Shown here: positions 29,953 through 38,132 of the stretch, in pieces
How positions within the stretch are numbered: position 1 is the stretch's first letter
Layout: each line of letters begins with the position of its first letter
Source: Luteimonas sp. MC1572
Lineage (GTDB): Bacteria > Pseudomonadota > Gammaproteobacteria > Xanthomonadales > Xanthomonadaceae
Direction: 5' to 3'
Assembly: GCF_016615815.1 (NCBI RefSeq)
Contig: NZ_CP067112.1
Location: 1,426,001-1,490,000, forward strand
Length of the DNA stretch: 64,000 nt
Notes under the pieces: generated by a model
The model's database searches: none
Told to the model about the DNA's origin: nothing
Seen by the model: only the letters and a program-made list of their open reading frames with translations
Program-made: the position numbers and the translations under genes

Positions 29953-30837
29953 TCAATCGCGGTAGCGCCTGAGCAGGTCGCCATACGCATCTATGCGGCG
30001 GTCACGCAGGAACGGCCAGATGCGGCGGACGTGCTCGCTGCGGCCCAGGTCGACTTCGCAGGTGAGGATGGTCGGATCGCTGCCGGCTTCGGCCAGGAAC
30101 TCGCCCTGCGGGCCGAGCACGTGGCTGTTGCCCCAGAAGTCGATGCCCGATGCGCCCAGTGGCGATGGCTCGTGGCCGACGCGGTTGCACGACAGTACCG
30201 GCAGGCCGTTGGCCACGGCATGGCCACGATGGCTGAGGATCCACGCATCGCGCTGGCGGGACTTCTCCGCTGCGTCGTCGCTCGGGTCGAAGCCGATCGC
30301 GGTCGGATAGAGCAGCAGTTCGGCGCCGGCCAGCGCCATCAGGCGGGCGGCTTCCGGATACCACTGGTCCCAGCACACCAGCACGCCAAGGCGGCCCACG
30401 GCGGTGTCGATCGGCTCGAATCCGAGGTCGCCCGGTGTGAAGTAGAACTTCTCGTAGAACCCCGGATCATCGGGGATGTGCATCTTGCGGTACTTGCCGG
30501 CGGTCGAGCCGTCGGCGTCGAAGACCACCGCGGTGTTGTGGTACAGGCCGGCGGCGCGCTTCTCGAACAGCGAGCTGACCAGCACCACGCCGTGCTGGCG
30601 GGCCAACGCGCCAAGGCGCTCCGTGCTCGGGCCGGGGATGGGTTCGGCCAGGTCGAACTCGTCGACGCACTCGTGCTGGCAGAAGTAGGCGCCGTTGTGC
30701 AGTTCCTGCAGCAGCACGAGTTTCGCGCCCTGCGCGGCGGCCTCGGCCACGCGCTGCTCGATGACGGCGAGGTTGGCCTCGGCGTTGCCGTGGTTGCGCT
30801 CCTGCACGAGGGCGACGGGGAGGGTGGTCTTCTTCAT
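29953..30837 (-). CDS. aguB: N-carbamoylputrescine amidase AguB
   Basis: AguB hydrolyses N-carbamoylputrescine to putrescine, CO2 and ammonia, the last step of the agmatine route. The 294-residue nitrilase-superfamily enzyme shows its Glu-Lys-Cys triad: Glu in LLQELHNGAYF, Lys in YRKMHIPDD and Cys in VLVCWDQWYPEA. The PDDPGFYEKFYFTPGD segment is characteristic of this amidase. The next upstream gene is aguA, giving the complete agmatine-to-putrescine pathway. The ATG at 30837 matches the family N-terminus. Confidence 0.96.
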   Translation of the reverse strand: MKKTTLPVALVQERNHGNAEANLAVIEQRVAEAAAQGAKLVLLQELHNGAYFCQHECVDEFDLAEPIPGPSTERLGALARQHGVVLVSSLFEKRAAGLYHNTAVVFDADGSTAGKYRKMHIPDDPGFYEKFYFTPGDLGFEPIDTAVGRLGVLVCWDQWYPEAARLMALAGAELLLYPTAIGFDPSDDAAEKSRQRDAWILSHRGHAVANGLPVLSCNRVGHEPSPLGASGIDFWGNSHVLGPQGEFLAEAGSDPTILTCEVDLGRSEHVRRIWPFLRDRRIDAYGDLLRRYRD

Positions 30838-30897
30838 TCTGCTGCTGCCGTGGGCGGACGGACCCGCCATTGTAGGGCCGGGAACGCGAACGCCCGC

Positions 30898-31929
30898 TTA
30901 CACCAGTCCGCGCGGCAGCTGCATGCTGATGCAGTGCAGGCTGCCGTTCTGCCAGATCAGCGCACGGCAGGGCACCTGCACGACTTCGCGGCCGGGGTGC
31001 GCCGCGGCCAGCACCGTGGCGGCACGGTCGTCGGCCGGGTCGCCATAGGCGGGCATCAGGACCGCACCGTCGATGACGAGGTAGTTGGCATAGCTGGCCG
31101 CAAGCCGTCGCCCTTCATCCAGGACCGGCTGCGGCCACGGCAGCGGGTACAGCGTGTAGGGCGCGCCGTCGGCGGTGCGCAGCGCCGCGATCTCATCGGC
31201 CATGGCGCCGAGCTCGGCATGGTGGCGGTCACCGGGGTCGTCGCAGGCCTGGAACACGATGGCGTTGCCGGGTGCGAAGCGGGCGAGGGTGTCGATGTGG
31301 GCGTCGGTGTCGTCGCCCTCGAGGTAGCCGTGGTCGAGCCAGAGCACGCGGTCCTGCTTCAGCCAGGCCGCCAGGCGCGCGGACAGGTCGTCGCGGCTGG
31401 CATCCGGGTGGCGCTCGTGCAGGCAGCGCCAGGTGGTCAGCAGTGTGCCGGCGCCATCGGTTTCAATCGCGCCGCCTTCAAGTGCAAAATCAATGTGTTG
31501 CCGATCATTCTTGAAGAAGATTCCCGAGTCGGCGAGGCGCTCGACCAAGCGGTCATCCTCGCTCGCCTCGAACTTGCCGCCCCATCCGGTGAAGCGGAAG
31601 TCGAGCAACCGGAAGCCACCCGCGCCAACCAGCGTGATCGGCCCGGTGTCGCGCAGCCAGGTGTCGTTGTAGGGAATGGCGAGGAACGCCACGCGCTCCA
31701 TGTCGATGCGTGCCGACGCCAGGCGTGCGCGCGCATAGGCCTCGACGTCGTCATCGGCCACGCACACCAGCACCCGCTGGAAGCGAGTGATGGCGGCGAC
31801 CAGGGCGATATAGGTGTCCTCGACGTCGCCCAGGCGGTCGGCCCAGTCGGTGCCGGCGTGCGGCCAGGCCAGCAGGATCGCGGACTGGGGTTCCCACTCC
31901 GCGGGGAAGCGCAGGTTGTCTTGGTTCAT
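30898..31929 (-). CDS. aguA: Agmatine deiminase AguA
   Basis: AguA converts agmatine to N-carbamoylputrescine and ammonia. The 343-residue peptidyl-arginine-deiminase-fold enzyme has FPAEWEPQSAILLAWPH, NDTWLRDTGP, EGGAIETDGAGTLL, the HIDTLARF motif and a C-terminal catalytic Cys in NGSLHCISMQLPRG. It lies 60 bases upstream of aguB on the same strand. The ATG at 31929 fits the usual N-terminus; the longer frame is not conserved. Confidence 0.95.
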   Translation of the reverse strand: MNQDNLRFPAEWEPQSAILLAWPHAGTDWADRLGDVEDTYIALVAAITRFQRVLVCVADDDVEAYARARLASARIDMERVAFLAIPYNDTWLRDTGPITLVGAGGFRLLDFRFTGWGGKFEASEDDRLVERLADSGIFFKNDRQHIDFALEGGAIETDGAGTLLTTWRCLHERHPDASRDDLSARLAAWLKQDRVLWLDHGYLEGDDTDAHIDTLARFAPGNAIVFQACDDPGDRHHAELGAMADEIAALRTADGAPYTLYPLPWPQPVLDEGRRLAASYANYLVIDGAVLMPAYGDPADDRAATVLAAAHPGREVVQVPCRALIWQNGSLHCISMQLPRGLV

Positions 31930-31933
31930 GGGC

Positions 31934-32260
31934 TCAGCGGATGGGCGGCTTGGGTCCGGTCTCGCCCGGCGTGGCCTGGTTGGCCACGGCATCGACGACG
32001 CGGGTCTTCTCGAAGTAGACCGTGAACGCCGGATAGACCCAACGGTTGATGGTCGGCCACTGCCGCTTCTGGCCGCCGCGCGGGTCGAGGCGCTCGCTGG
32101 GCGCGCCGAAGCGCGCTTCCACGTCGGCCATGCTCATGCCTCTCGCCGGCATGGCAATGCCGGTTTCCGTCCGGGCGCGATCGACAAGCAGGGTGTCGGC
32201 GGACGCCGCGCCGGCGCAGGCCAGCAGGGCGGCGGTGGTCATCGCAAGGATCAGGCGCAT
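31934..32260 (-). CDS. Small exported protein with SmpA/OmlA-like motif, function unknown
   Basis: The 108-residue protein has a Sec signal peptide (LILAMTTAALLACAGAASAD) and a short mature part. The segment GMSMADVEARFGAPSER recalls the GMT..V..L.G.P turn of SmpA/BamE-like small envelope proteins. NRWVYPAFTVYFEKTRVVDA fits the following beta-strands, and the tail is Pro-rich. It is 4 bases upstream of aguA and probably cotranscribed. It is not BamE itself, since no lipobox fits. Confidence 0.7.
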   Translation of the reverse strand: MRLILAMTTAALLACAGAASADTLLVDRARTETGIAMPARGMSMADVEARFGAPSERLDPRGGQKRQWPTINRWVYPAFTVYFEKTRVVDAVANQATPGETGPKPPIR

Positions 32261-32385
32261 GGTGGATCTCCCCGTGGGCGCTGCACGACGCAGCCGCAGC
32301 GTTTTTAGCAGATCGCACGCCGGCGCGGCGTGGCAGCAGGGCGAAGCGGGCGCGCGGTCACGCCTGGATGCGTGCACCAGATACG

Positions 32386-32413
32386 CGGAAGGCCGCATTT
32401 CTGCGGCCTTCCG
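32386..32413 (-). terminator. Hairpin downstream of rpmJ
   Basis: Perfect 11-bp arms CGGAAGGCCGC (32386-32396) and GCGGCCTTCCG (32403-32413) have a 6-nt loop. It lies 60 bases past the rpmJ stop and before the next minus-strand gene. There is no T-run, so termination may be weak or Rho-assisted. Confidence 0.5.
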
Positions 32414-32473
32414 GAAGCGGGAGTTGGCCCACGGCGCGATGTCATGCGTCCGCGGCGACTCCCTCCGCGCGGC

Positions 32474-32599
32474 TCAGCGCTGGCGGGCCTTGAAGCGCGG
32501 GTTGGACTTGCAGATCACGAAGATCTTGCCGCGACGACGAACGACCTTGCAGTCGCGGTGGCGGGTCTTCGCCGACTTGAGTGAGGACAGGACCTTCAT
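32474..32599 (-). CDS. rpmJ: 50S ribosomal protein L36 (41-residue, zinc-ligand-poor type)
   Basis: This short gene encodes 41 residues: [20 protein letters not shown], then [20 protein letters not shown] and a final Arg. It is ribosomal protein L36 of the longer, YkgO-like form. Only two cysteines (17 and 30) remain, so the four-ligand zinc site of classical L36 is missing. The family sequence is nearly invariant in xanthomonads. It stands alone, divergent from cmk, rather than in the spc ribosomal operon. Confidence 0.96.
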   Translation of the reverse strand: MKVLSSLKSAKTRHRDCKVVRRRGKIFVICKSNPRFKARQR

Positions 32600-32698
32600 G
32601 ACAAACCTCGAAACGGGTTGGGGCAATCAAGCCGACAATTCTACCGGGCTTTCTGGTCCAGACTCAAGCCCCCGCGCGGTTTGCCGCCGGCGGCGGTC

Positions 32699-32704
32699 TA
32701 GAAT
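32699..32704 (+). promoter_or_regulatory. Candidate -10 box (TAGAAT) of cmk
   Basis: TAGAAT lies 24 bases before the cmk ATG, implying a leader of about 18 nt that includes the GGAG at 32718-32721. No strong -35 is visible. Confidence 0.45.
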
Positions 32705-32728
32705 GGCCGCCCACCCCCGGAGCCGGAC

Positions 32729-33412
32729 ATGACCCAGGACGCCATACCCGTATTGACGATCGACGGACCTTCGGGCTCCGGCAAGGGCACGATCAGCCGC
32801 GCGGTGGCGGGCAGGCTGGGCTGGCACTACCTGGATTCCGGCGCACTGTACCGCGCCATCGGCGTGGCCGCGGGCTGGGCCGACCTCGATCTGGACGACG
32901 GTGGTGCGCTGGTGCGCTGCGCATTCGACACCGACATCGGCTTCCGCGACGACGACCGCGGCGAGCTGCGCGTGCTCGTGAACGGCCACGACGCCACCGA
33001 CGAGCTGCGCACGGAAACCGCCGGAGCCGCGGCCTCGGCGATTGCAGCCATCCCCGAAGTCCGCGCGGCCCTCAAGGAGCGCCAGCGGGTGTTCCGCAAG
33101 CCGCCGGGCCTGGTTGCCGACGGTCGTGACATGGGCACCGTGATCTTTCCGGATGCGGCGACCAAGGTGTTCCTCACCGCAAGCGCAGAGGAGAGGGCGG
33201 AAAGGCGCTATAAGCAGTTGAAGGACAAGGGGGTTTCTGTTACGTTAGATGGTCTGCTGCGAGAGATTCTCGCCCGCGACGCCCGCGATGCCAATCGCGC
33301 GGTGGCGCCGCTGCGGCCGGCCGAAGACGCCGTCCGCATCGACACCACCGGCCTTGGCATCGAAACGGTCGTCGAGCGCGTCCTGGCCCTGGTGCCGGTG
33401 CGCGCGGGCTGA
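32729..33412 (+). CDS. cmk: Cytidylate kinase Cmk
   Basis: Cmk phosphorylates CMP and dCMP. The 227-residue P-loop kinase has [19 protein letters not shown] at the N-terminus, [12 protein letters not shown], the [12 protein letters not shown] motif and [13 protein letters not shown] in the lid. The order cmk-rpsA-ihfB is conserved across many gammaproteobacteria. A 157-base gap to rpsA holds a GGCAGG/CCTGCC stem and a short T-run, possibly a partial terminator or S1 leader structure. Confidence 0.97.
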   Translation: MTQDAIPVLTIDGPSGSGKGTISRAVAGRLGWHYLDSGALYRAIGVAAGWADLDLDDGGALVRCAFDTDIGFRDDDRGELRVLVNGHDATDELRTETAGAAASAIAAIPEVRAALKERQRVFRKPPGLVADGRDMGTVIFPDAATKVFLTASAEERAERRYKQLKDKGVSVTLDGLLREILARDARDANRAVAPLRPAEDAVRIDTTGLGIETVVERVLALVPVRAG

Positions 33413-33569
33413 ACTTCCGAGGCAGGTTGGTCCCGCGTGGCGCCTGCCGCGCGGATTTTCCGTGCATTAAGCACTCATGGCGACGCGCAATCCCGCGCAA
33501 GCCGACAACGGGTGGACCGGGTTCCGCGCATCGCGCGCCGGTCTGTTTCGTCAACCGGGTAATTTTTCA

Positions 33570-35258
33570 ATGACCGAATCATTTGCTGAACTGTTTGAAC
33601 AGAGCGAGGCCGCCCTCGGCAAGCTGAAGCCGGGCTCCATCGTCACCGGCGTCGTGATCCAGGTGCGGACCGACGTGGTGGTGATCAACGCCGGCCTCAA
33701 GTCCGAAGGCATCGTGCCGATCGAACAGTTCCGTAACGACGCCGGCGAGATCGACGTCGCCGAGGGCGACATCGTCAAGGTCGCGCTCGACTCCCTCGAG
33801 AACGGCTTCGGCGAGACCGTGCTGTCGCGCGAGAAAGCCAAGCGCGCCATGGTGTGGGACGAGCTCGAGGAAGCGCTCGAGAAGAACGAGACCATCACCG
33901 GCCGCATCAGCGGCAAGGTCAAGGGCGGTTTCACCGTCGACATCAAGGACGTCCGCGCGTTCCTGCCGGGCTCGCTGGTCGACGTGCGCCCGGTACGCGA
34001 CCCGGTGTACCTGGAAGGCAAGGAGCTCGAGTTCAAGCTCATCAAGCTCGACCGCAAGCGCAACAACGTGGTCGTCTCCCGCCGTGCGGTGGTCGAGAGC
34101 GAGCACTCGGAAGAGCGCGAGCAGCTGATGGAGAAGCTGGTCGAGGGCGCCGTGCTGAAGGGTGTCGTCAAGAACCTGACCGACTACGGCGCGTTCGTGG
34201 ACCTGGGTGGCATCGACGGCCTGCTGCACATCACCGACATGGCCTGGAAGCGCGTGCGCCATCCGTCCGAAGTCGTGGAAGTGGGCGCCGAGCTCGACGT
34301 CCGCGTGCTGAAGTACGACCGCGAGCGCAACCGCGTCAGCCTGGGCCTGAAGCAGCTGGGCGAGGATCCGTGGGACAACATCGCCCGCCGCTACCCGTCC
34401 AACACCCGCGTGTTCGGCAAGGTCTCCAACGTCACCGATTACGGCGCGTTCGTCGAGATCGAGCCGGGCGTCGAAGGCCTGGTGCACGTGTCCGAGATGG
34501 ACTGGACCAACAAGAACGTCAACCCGCAGAAGGTCGTGCAGGTGGGTGACGAACTCGAGGTCATGGTGCTCGACGTCGACGAAGAGCGTCGCCGCATCTC
34601 GCTGGGCATCAAGCAGGTCACGTCCAACCCGTGGGAGACCTTCGCGGCCATCCACAAGAAGGGCGACAAGGTCGACGGCCAGATCAAGTCGATCACCGAC
34701 TTCGGCATCTTCATCGGCCTGGACGGCGGCATCGACGGCCTGATCCACCTGTCCGACATGAGCTGGAACACCAGCGGCGAAGACGTGGCGCGCAACCTCA
34801 AGAAGGGCGACACGCTGGAAGCCGTGGTGCTGGCGGTGGACCCGGAACGCGAGCGCATCAGCCTGGGCGTCAAGCAGCTCGAGCAGGATCCGTTCGGCCA
34901 GTTCATGGCGGCGCACCCGCGTGGCACCAAGGTCACCGGCACTGTCCGCGAAGTCGACGCCAAGGGCGCCATCATCGACATCGCCGACGGCGTGGAAGGC
35001 TACGTGGCCGCGCGCGACATCTCCGATGAGCGCATCGACGACGCCAGCCAGCACCTGAAGGTGGGCGAGACGATCGAGGCCAAGTTCACCGGCATGGACC
35101 GCAAGGGCCGCACGCTGCAGCTGTCGATCCGCGCCAAGGACGAGGCCGAAGTGGCCGACACCCTGGCCGAGTACAACCGCGCCGCGTCGGATGCCTCCAG
35201 TGGCACGACCAAGCTCGGTGCCCTGCTGCGCGAGCAGCTGGACAGCAAGTCCGAGTAA
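33570..35258 (+). CDS. rpsA: 30S ribosomal protein S1
   Basis: S1 binds mRNA and helps initiation on structured messages. The 562-residue protein starts [16 protein letters not shown] and contains six S1 domains. Repeated signatures such as [39 protein letters not shown] and [20 protein letters not shown] mark domains 3-5, each followed by [12 protein letters not shown] ends. The start at 33570 is fixed by the family N-terminus; the 31-codon upstream extension is not conserved. E. coli S1 has 557 residues. Confidence 0.98.
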   Translation: MTESFAELFEQSEAALGKLKPGSIVTGVVIQVRTDVVVINAGLKSEGIVPIEQFRNDAGEIDVAEGDIVKVALDSLENGFGETVLSREKAKRAMVWDELEEALEKNETITGRISGKVKGGFTVDIKDVRAFLPGSLVDVRPVRDPVYLEGKELEFKLIKLDRKRNNVVVSRRAVVESEHSEEREQLMEKLVEGAVLKGVVKNLTDYGAFVDLGGIDGLLHITDMAWKRVRHPSEVVEVGAELDVRVLKYDRERNRVSLGLKQLGEDPWDNIARRYPSNTRVFGKVSNVTDYGAFVEIEPGVEGLVHVSEMDWTNKNVNPQKVVQVGDELEVMVLDVDEERRRISLGIKQVTSNPWETFAAIHKKGDKVDGQIKSITDFGIFIGLDGGIDGLIHLSDMSWNTSGEDVARNLKKGDTLEAVVLAVDPERERISLGVKQLEQDPFGQFMAAHPRGTKVTGTVREVDAKGAIIDIADGVEGYVAARDISDERIDDASQHLKVGETIEAKFTGMDRKGRTLQLSIRAKDEAEVADTLAEYNRAASDASSGTTKLGALLREQLDSKSE

Positions 35259-35273
35259 GCCAGCAAGACCCGG

Positions 35274-35301
35274 AGCGGCCTGGCACCAGCCAGGCCGCTT
35301 T
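35274..35301 (+). terminator. Rho-independent terminator of rpsA
   Basis: Perfect arms AGCGGCCTGGC (35274-35284) and GCCAGGCCGCT (35289-35299) with loop ACCA are followed by TTT. It sits 15 bases after the rpsA stop and before ihfB. Confidence 0.85.
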
Positions 35302-35326
35302 CGGTTGTCGAGGCCACGATGGCAAC

Positions 35327-35629
35327 ATGACCAAGTCCGAACTGATCGAAATCCTCACCCAGCGCCAGGGGCACCTGAAGGCCGACGACGTCGACCTCGC
35401 GGTGAAGTCGCTGCTGGAGATGATGGGCGGCTCGCTGGCCACCGGCGAACGCATCGAAGTGCGCGGTTTCGGCAGCTTCTCCCTGCATTACCGTCCACCC
35501 CGCACCGGGCGCAATCCCAAGACCGGTGATGCCGTGGCATTGCCCGGCAAGCATGTCCCACACTTCAAGCCCGGCAAGGAGCTTCGCGAGCGCGTCAGCG
35601 ACGTGATGCCATTGCCTCCCGAGGACTGA
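35327..35629 (+). CDS. ihfB: Integration host factor beta subunit
   Basis: This is one half of the IHF heterodimer, which bends DNA at specific sites. The 100-residue HU/IHF-fold protein starts [10 protein letters not shown], carries [20 protein letters not shown] with the DNA-intercalating Pro in the arm, then [20 protein letters not shown]. The position after rpsA is the conserved place for ihfB and separates it from ihfA and hup. Confidence 0.97.
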   Translation: MTKSELIEILTQRQGHLKADDVDLAVKSLLEMMGGSLATGERIEVRGFGSFSLHYRPPRTGRNPKTGDAVALPGKHVPHFKPGKELRERVSDVMPLPPED

Positions 35630-35678
35630 CCGCTCCACGTCTGTCTGCGGGACGTGGGCTCGGCTAAGCTAGCGGCCT

Positions 35679-35927
35679 ATGCGTCCTTTCCGAATCCTGT
35701 TCGCCCTTGCATGCCTCGCCGCAGGCGTTGCCGTGGGTGCGCTCAACCCGCAAGTGGTCGCCGTGGACTTCGGCATCGCCACGCTGCGCCCGACCCTCGG
35801 GGTCGCGCTGCTGGCCACGCTGCTGCTTGGCGCCATCCTTGGCGGAATGGCGATCGTGGCCTCCGTTGTCCTGCCGCTGCAGCAGCGCCTGCGCCGCGCG
35901 CGCGCCACCCCCACCGACGCGAGCTGA
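35679..35927 (+). CDS. lapA: Lipopolysaccharide assembly protein A domain protein LapA
   Basis: The 82-residue inner-membrane protein has two helices: residues 5-22 (RILFALACLAAGVAVGAL) and 40-65 (LGVALLATLLLGAILGGMAI), with a basic tail. This matches LapA/YciS (DUF1049), which partners LapB in controlling LpxC levels and LPS assembly. It is one base upstream of lapB. A TAAGCT box at 35665-35670 would place the transcript start only about 2 nt before the ATG. Confidence 0.88.
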   Translation: MRPFRILFALACLAAGVAVGALNPQVVAVDFGIATLRPTLGVALLATLLLGAILGGMAIVASVVLPLQQRLRRARATPTDAS

Positions 35928-35928
35928 G

Positions 35929-37107
35929 ATGGCCTTCATCACCGAGTGGTTCTGGTTTTTCCTGCTGCTGCCCATCGCGGCGCTGTCGGGCTGGGTGATC
36001 GGCCGCCGTGGCGGCGAGCGCCACAGCGACAGCCAGGTCAGCAAGCTCTCAACAACCTATTTTCGCGGCCTGAACTACCTGCTCAACGAGCAGCCGGACA
36101 AGGCCATTGAGCTGTTCCTGCATATCGCCGAGCTCGACAAGGACACCTTCGAGACCCAGGTCGCGCTTGGCCACCTGTTCCGCCGTCGCGGCGAGGTCGA
36201 TCGCGCCATCCGCCTGCACCAGGGCCTGGTGCAGCGCCCGGACCTCAACGACCAGCAGAAGGTGCAGGCGCTGCTGGCGCTGGGCGAGGACTACATGCGC
36301 TCGGGCCTGCTCGACCGCGCCGAGACCGTGTTCACCGACCTCGCGCAGATCGACCAGCGCGCGCCGCAGGCGTTGAAGCACCTGATCGGCATCTACCAGT
36401 CGGAGCGCGACTGGCCGAAGGCGATCGAGAACGCCACCCGCTACGAGGCCGCGACCGGCGAGCCGATGGGCAAGCTGGTGGGGCAGTTCGAATGCGAGCT
36501 CGCCGAGCGCCTGCGCGTGGCCGGAGATCGCGATGCCGCACGTTCCGCGATCGCGCGCGCCTATGCGGCTGATTCGACCTCGGTGCGAGCCGGCATGCTC
36601 GAGGGAAAGCTGGAGATCGATGCCGGCAATGACACTGCCGCCATCCGCGCGTTCGAGCGCGCCGCGCGCCATGATCCGGATTTCCTGCCCGAACTCCTGC
36701 CAGCCCTGCTCGCGGCGTATGCGCGGGTCGGTGATGGCCCCGGCGCGCGCACGTTCCTGACCGAGATGGCCGAGCACTACAGCGGCGTCGCGCCGGTGTT
36801 GGCACTGACCCGGCTGGTGCAGGCGGAGGAGGGCGTGTCGGCCGCGCGTGGCTACCTGGCGCAGCAGTTGAAGGACCGACCTTCGGTCCGGGGCGAGGCC
36901 GCGCTGATCGAACTCGCGCTCGCCGATGGCGTCGAACACGGTGAGACGCTGGAACAACTGCGCCACATCACCGACCAGCTGCTGGTGCGAAATCCGAGCT
37001 ATCGCTGCAATCGCTGCGGGTTTGGCGCGCGAAGCCACCATTGGCAATGCCCGTCCTGCAAGGAATGGGGCACGATCAAACCGCTTTTGAATTACGCAGT
37101 GGTCTGA
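35929..37107 (+). CDS. lapB: Lipopolysaccharide assembly protein B LapB (YciM)
   Basis: LapB delivers LpxC to the FtsH protease and so sets the LPS synthesis rate. The 392-residue protein has an N-terminal membrane anchor (5-24, TEWFWFFLLLPIAALSGWVI) and cytoplasmic TPR repeats at about 40-350 (YFRGLNYLLNEQPDKAIELF). The C-terminal rubredoxin-like metal knuckle has paired cysteines (YRCNRCGFGARS and QCPSCKEWGT), required in E. coli LapB. Start chosen for the membrane anchor, one base after the lapA stop. Confidence 0.95.
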   Translation: MAFITEWFWFFLLLPIAALSGWVIGRRGGERHSDSQVSKLSTTYFRGLNYLLNEQPDKAIELFLHIAELDKDTFETQVALGHLFRRRGEVDRAIRLHQGLVQRPDLNDQQKVQALLALGEDYMRSGLLDRAETVFTDLAQIDQRAPQALKHLIGIYQSERDWPKAIENATRYEAATGEPMGKLVGQFECELAERLRVAGDRDAARSAIARAYAADSTSVRAGMLEGKLEIDAGNDTAAIRAFERAARHDPDFLPELLPALLAAYARVGDGPGARTFLTEMAEHYSGVAPVLALTRLVQAEEGVSAARGYLAQQLKDRPSVRGEAALIELALADGVEHGETLEQLRHITDQLLVRNPSYRCNRCGFGARSHHWQCPSCKEWGTIKPLLNYAVV

Positions 37108-37109
37108 GC

Positions 37110-38132
37110 GTGGCCGGCGTGGAGTGGACTTGGCTCGTGCCCTGGTTGCTGGCGTCTGCGGTGATCGCGGCCATCGGTGCGCGCGGGGCCCGCTGGCATG
37201 CGCTGCGCCACCAGCTGCTTGACCATCCAGGCGAGCGGCGCAGCCACAAGGTGCCGACTCCGCGCGGTGGCGGGATCGGCATCGCCCTCGCCTGGGGGTT
37301 GGCGTGGCTGGTTGCGCCGTGGCTGTTGCAGGTGCCGGTCACGCTGGCGGCCGCCGTCCTGGCGGGGTTGCTGCTGGTCGGTGGCGTTGGCTTCGTCGAC
37401 GACCACCGGACGCTGTCGGCGTGGTGGCGGCTTGCGGCACATGTCGCGGCGGGCGCGTTGATCGCGGTTGCATTGGCTGCCAACGGCGCACTTCCCTGGC
37501 AGGCGCTGTTCGCGCTGGTCGCAGTGCCGGTACTCGTCAACGTATGGAATTTCATGGACGGCATCGACGGACTGGCGGCGAGCCAGGCCGCGCTGGTCGC
37601 GCTCGCGGTCGCCCTGCTTTCGGGGATGGCCAGCGCAGGCGCTGTCCTGGCCCTGGTGCTGGTCGCGGCTTGCGCGGGGTTCCTGCCGATGAATTTCCCG
37701 CGTGCGCGGATTTTCCTGGGGGATGTCGGCAGCGGCACGCTTGGCTACGCCATTGCGGTCCAGGCGAGTGTCCTCGTATGGTCCGACGTGGGTGGAGCCG
37801 GGCTGCTTCCGGTCCTCCTGCTGCCGCTCTCCGCCTTCCTGGTTGACGCGACATTGACATTGGCCTGGCGCATCGTGCGTGGTGAGACGTGGTGGACGGC
37901 GCACGTGCAGCATTCCTACCAGCAGCTGGCATTCAGCTTCGCCGACCATCGACCGGTCACACTGCTATATGGCGCATGGACAGCGTGTGCGTTGCTGCTT
38001 GCAGTTGTCGCAGCGTCGCGAGTGGCATCATTTCGTTTTTCCGCGGCGGCTGTGTGCCTGCTGGTCGCGGCAGTTGCATGGCGCGCTGCACGGGGGAGCG
38101 TCGGGCACCCAGACAAGCAGGATCGCCATTAG
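37110..38132 (+). CDS. Polyprenyl-phosphate sugar-1-phosphate transferase (WecA/WbpL family, GT4)
   Basis: This 340-residue, many-helix transferase moves a HexNAc-1-phosphate from UDP-sugar to undecaprenyl phosphate, starting O-antigen or similar glycan synthesis. Family motifs are HKVPTPRGGG, the Asp pair FVDDHRT, NVWNFMDGIDGLA and FLGDVGSGTLGY. The preferred start is GTG at 37110, two bases after the lapB stop; the frame also reads back into lapB. Next to a WbpM-type dehydratase, WbpL is the closest parallel. Sugar specificity cannot be read off. Confidence 0.88.
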   Translation: MAGVEWTWLVPWLLASAVIAAIGARGARWHALRHQLLDHPGERRSHKVPTPRGGGIGIALAWGLAWLVAPWLLQVPVTLAAAVLAGLLLVGGVGFVDDHRTLSAWWRLAAHVAAGALIAVALAANGALPWQALFALVAVPVLVNVWNFMDGIDGLAASQAALVALAVALLSGMASAGAVLALVLVAACAGFLPMNFPRARIFLGDVGSGTLGYAIAVQASVLVWSDVGGAGLLPVLLLPLSAFLVDATLTLAWRIVRGETWWTAHVQHSYQQLAFSFADHRPVTLLYGAWTACALLLAVVAASRVASFRFSAAAVCLLVAAVAWRAARGSVGHPDKQDRH

